Shown here: one piece after another, positions 30,554 through 32,753 of the stretch | How positions within the stretch are numbered: position 1 is the first letter of the stretch | How the letters are laid out: each line of letters begins with the position of its first letter | NCBI GenBank assembly: GCA_022564635.1 | Contig: JADFLA010000010.1 | Location: 1 to 32,753 of the forward strand | Direction: 5' to 3' | DNA from: Nanobdellota archaeon | Lineage (GTDB): Archaea > Nanobdellota > Nanobdellia > Woesearchaeales > GW2011-AR4 | DNA: 32,753 nt | Position numbers and translations under genes: made by a program | Notes under the pieces: generated by a model | The model's input: only the letters and a program-made list of their open reading frames with translations | The model's database searches: none | What the model was told of the DNA's origin: nothing

Positions 30554-31105
30554 TTACTTATATAAAATGAACATCCGTATCTCTATTAGTTCATGCATTT
30601 CATTTGTGGGTAAAATAACAGTTGAAATTGATCTTTTCTCAAAGTATCTTAGTGTTGCTTCGTCTGATTCTATTATTACAGGTTTTACCAGGTGGTATTG
30701 AAAATGTAATGACCAAAAAGAATTGCCACTCTCAAGCTTACTAGTGGAAAAGAATTCTTTTGTTTGCTTGTTTATTTGCTCTAATAAAATTTTATCTTCA
30801 GTTAATAAATAATAGTTCATAGCATCTGCTACAGTGCTAATTTCGTGATTATCATAAGCAAAAGGACTTTTGAGGAAACTGATTAGTAGTTGAGTACTAT
30901 CTACTCTTATAGACTGAAAATCTACCTCTTCCTTTAATTTATTTTCTCTGACTTGTTTACTGCAAGAGGCAAACATTAACAAAAAAACCAGGATAACCAT
31001 TAGTAGCAATAATGGCAACAGGTCCTCAAGCTGGGATTCCTTCGAAAATCTCATAGATTTTCGAGGCACAAAAAATCTTTGATTTTTCCGTGTCTTATTT
31101 AGCAC
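30554..31105 (-). CDS. small membrane-anchored protein carrying a palindromic repeat at its 5' end
   Basis: This protein of up to 183 aa has one strong hydrophobic segment (LLPLLLLMVILVFLLMFAS) near residue 30 and a mostly extracellular C-terminal domain of about 130 residues without a recognised family. From the GTG at 31105, the start overlaps the previous gene by 11 nt, which would couple translation; the first about 22 codons then lie in the double-hairpin repeat at 31042-31094. Alternatively it starts at the ATG at 31054, which is exactly the 3-nt loop of a perfect 10-bp hairpin, giving 166 aa. Both readings are unusual. It sits between two other membrane-anchored proteins. Confidence 0.6.
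   Translation of the reverse strand: MLNKTRKNQRFFVPRKSMRFSKESQLEDLLPLLLLMVILVFLLMFASCSKQVRENKLKEEVDFQSIRVDSTQLLISFLKSPFAYDNHEISTVADAMNYYLLTEDKILLEQINKQTKEFFSTSKLESGNSFWSLHFQYHLVKPVIIESDEATLRYFEKRSISTVILPTNEMHELIEIRMFILYK
31042..31094. repeat. double-hairpin palindromic repeat, copy 2 (inside a gene)
   Basis: TCGAAAATCT-CAT-AGATTTTCGA (31042-31064) is a perfect 10-bp hairpin; then GGCAC, then AAAAAATC-TTT-GATTTTT (31070-31087), then CCGTGTCTTATTTA. Order, loop sizes, spacer (GGnCAC) and tail (CGTGT..TATTTA) match the copy at 16978-17028. It spans the start region of the gene at 30554-31105, with the candidate ATG at 31054 in the first loop. Confidence 0.65.
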
Positions 31106-31568
31106 TTTGCACCTCTATTAATAGGTCTGCCTTTTGTATTTTTCCTGAATCATAGACAAAAACTTGAAATGTTTCTGCTTTTTCAAGAAATCCTTTCCAA
31201 TTCTCAGTATTTATAGGTGTCTTCTTACCATTATAATCAAGTACCAATCTGTATGCTTTTACATCAGTATTAAGTGCATCATAGCATGAATTAAGATTTT
31301 CTTCTTTAAATTTGGCCAAATCAATTGTCCAAGAATTAACCCTATCTGTCGCTGTATCCTGCAATGCAAAACATGATGGGGAAGTAAAAAATCTCTGAAC
31401 TATTAAATAATTTTCCAGATTTGTAGGTATTATGGCTATCTCTGAAAAATTAGCAGGTATTATCCAGACTAATATCAAAAAGGTTATAGATACTGCAACA
31501 GCTACATAAATATAAAAAATAACTTTTCTTGCTGCAATTTGCGATTTTTTGTTTGAAAACATTATCAT
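31095..31568 (-). CDS. membrane-anchored secreted protein, pilin-like N-terminus
   Basis: This 157-aa protein begins MIMFSNKKSQIAARK followed by a hydrophobic segment at about 16-36, similar in layout to the KKGQ start of the protein at 29137-30540 and to class-III (pilin-like) signal peptides. The remaining about 120 residues are soluble, with two conserved-looking Cys, SPSCFALQD and LNSCYDAL, that may form a disulfide. No family is recognised. It heads an apparent minus-strand operon of three anchored proteins; AATATTAGATAATATA about 26 nt upstream is a plausible TATA region. A start two codons later (ATG at 31562) is possible. Confidence 0.6.
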   Translation of the reverse strand: MIMFSNKKSQIAARKVIFYIYVAVAVSITFLILVWIIPANFSEIAIIPTNLENYLIVQRFFTSPSCFALQDTATDRVNSWTIDLAKFKEENLNSCYDALNTDVKAYRLVLDYNGKKTPINTENWKGFLEKAETFQVFVYDSGKIQKADLLIEVQSAK

Positions 31569-31945
31569 TTTAACTTATGCTCGGTATATTATCTAATATT
31601 TTTATTTCATTGCCGATTTTCGCAATCACAATAGGAGTAATAGAAAGTCCTTGCCCTCTTTTTTTTTAACATATAACTATCTCTAAAATAATGCATATAT
31701 AAATATTTGTGATAATTTTAAAATTTACTATTATAAATTAGAAAGAAAGCATAGCAAAGGCCAATAAGACTTAATGAAGGAACTAAGGGAAATTAAACGG
31801 TTTTTAAACTGCAATTGTTGACAGCTTGTATTATTTTATATGTTGCTTGTCTGTATAGAAAATATAGACGCATTCTTTAAGACATAATTAAATGGTAATG
31901 GTCTATTAAACATTTTACTAAGGTGCTTATACCATTTGAGGAACT
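31569..31945. other. 377-bp AT-rich stretch without a gene
   Basis: I see no ORF of interest, tRNA or strong hairpin here. It holds the probable promoter of the gene starting at 31568 (near 31585-31600), a T10 run at 31659-31668 and several TATA-like sequences near 31692-31730. The end of the CARDB-domain gene at 31946 follows. Confidence 0.5.
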
Positions 31946-32753
31946 TTATGACACACCTTCTGTACATTCCTTCAGTCCACAACCAAGTGTGCAACCGTTT
32001 CGGGTTTCAATAAGCAACCACATACCAAGGCCGAGGTGCTCTGGCTTGAACCTCTCTTCATCATAGAAACTATATTTAACTCTTTCTGTTCCATCCGCAG
32101 GTTCCACACTTAACCAAGATTTGATCTTCACCCAATTACCATTAAAAAATATCCAAGTTCTTCTGCTTTCGCATCTCCGAAATTCTGGAATTGTCCTAAC
32201 ATTACTTATCTGCTCTATGCTCTTGCCAATCATAGGTTCAGTAACTGAAATAAGATTCCATCCATGGACTAGGTGTATAGTACTACCAAAAAAATTTTGT
32301 TCTTTTACTCCGCTCTCTTGTGTACCGACAAATATTGACTTTGCTAATTCGTCATTGTTCTTGTTCAGATCTTGAAAGCTAGATGCCTTGACTTTAATAG
32401 TATAAGAACCGGATTTAACATAAGTATGTGTTGTTTTTTTCTCAGTTGATTGATCGGGGGTTAATGTTATTCCTTGAAACTCCAAAAAGTCTGTTTCGTC
32501 TCCATGTTGTATGTCGAGTATATAATTAACAGCGTCGCTATTACCTATATTTTTTATAGTAGAAGTGATAGTTGCAGATTGACCAGCAATTGGAGTTGTA
32601 GGACTTATTGTTATGCTTTCCACAATCAAATCTGGAGCTCTTAATTCAAGAGTAAACCGAACTTGTTCCTGACCAAACGCAGACACAATTATTATTGAAC
32701 CATCTTTTAATGTAAAGCTATCGCCTTTTATCATTAAACCCATAAGTTCATTA
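31946..32753 (-). CDS. CARDB-domain surface protein, 5' end beyond the window
   Basis: The reading frame stays open from the stop at 31946 to the window edge at 32753, so the gene is probably truncated; the first ATG in the window is at 32743, giving 265 aa. Residues about 36-138 form a CARDB-type beta-sandwich (PDLIVESITISPTTPIAG, ITSTIKNIGNSDA, HTYVKSGSYTIKVKAS, LNKNNDELAKSIFVG), typical of archaeal extracellular adhesins and surface proteins. A second C-terminal domain of about 110 residues with HGWNLISVTEP resembles stand-alone modules seen in S-layer-associated proteins; it ends in four clustered Cys residues. No membrane anchor is seen at this end. Confidence 0.75.
   Translation of the reverse strand, partial: NELMGLMIKGDSFTLKDGSIIIVSAFGQEQVRFTLELRAPDLIVESITISPTTPIAGQSATITSTIKNIGNSDAVNYILDIQHGDETDFLEFQGITLTPDQSTEKKTTHTYVKSGSYTIKVKASSFQDLNKNNDELAKSIFVGTQESGVKEQNFFGSTIHLVHGWNLISVTEPMIGKSIEQISNVRTIPEFRRCESRRTWIFFNGNWVKIKSWLSVEPADGTERVKYSFYDEERFKPEHLGLGMWLLIETRNGCTLGCGLKECTEGVS

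Noticed and set aside
31569-31945. Possible RNA gene in the largest empty intergenic stretch.
   Set aside because: No tRNA arms, box C/D motifs or strong stems could be seen; only AT-rich sequence and TATA-like repeats.
1-32753. CRISPR arrays, rRNA, tRNA genes, transposases or integrases.
   Set aside because: No regularly spaced direct repeats, no TTCGAA-type T-arm with matching acceptor stem, and no transposase or integrase protein among the reading frames.

Overview
The window is AT-rich and archaeal. It encodes RadA recombinase, a zinc-finger RPA, archaeal-type ribosomal protein uS2 and a TRAM-domain protein. Many genes have a TTTAAATA-type TATA box about 26 nt before an ATG (leaderless transcripts); others have a GGTGAT or GAGGT Shine-Dalgarno motif. 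Short membrane-anchored secreted proteins with KKGQ/KKSQ N-termini suggest a DPANN archaeon of the Woesearchaeota/Pacearchaeota kind. That placement is inference.

Layout. Positions 193-3208 (+) carry an acyl-CoA carboxylase carboxyltransferase, a biotin carrier protein and biotin synthase BioB. Positions 3188-7401 hold a carboxyl-methyltransferase-like gene (-), a metallo-beta-lactamase-fold hydrolase (+), BioF (-), a saccharopine-dehydrogenase-like protein that is a BioU candidate (+) and BioD (+). After two poorly understood genes come a LOG-family protein and a hot-dog thioesterase (+), then BirA and biotin carboxylase (-). Positions 12651-16914 (+) form a tight operon: FabZ-like dehydratase, thiolase, an OB-fold(DUF35-like)/DUF362 fusion, and a second thiolase. 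Dihydrolipoyl dehydrogenase (-), a methyltransferase and FabG (+), TRAM protein, ThpR, a fatty-acid desaturase and uS2 follow. Positions 23480-25756 (-) form a plsC-plsC-gpsA operon. Then come RadA, a small unknown protein with a structured leader, a YdjM-like membrane protein, RPA, three membrane-anchored secreted proteins and a CARDB-domain surface protein cut by the window edge.

How it fits together. Most of the first 25 kb reads as one membrane-lipid programme of bacterial type in an archaeal genome. Biotin is made (BioF, BioU?, BioD, BioB), attached by BirA and used by a three-subunit carboxylase whose specificity position carries Ile, consistent with acetyl-CoA use and malonyl-CoA production. 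Thiolases, FabG and FabZ could build acyl chains, the desaturase could modify them, and GpsA plus two PlsC acyltransferases could place them on sn-glycerol-3-phosphate. No ketoacyl synthase, acyl carrier protein or enoyl reductase is visible, so condensation may be thiolase-based and ACP-independent. The most novel points are the thiolase/OB-DUF362/thiolase unit, possible non-orthologous BioC/BioH replacements inside the biotin cluster, and several palindromic DNA/RNA elements.
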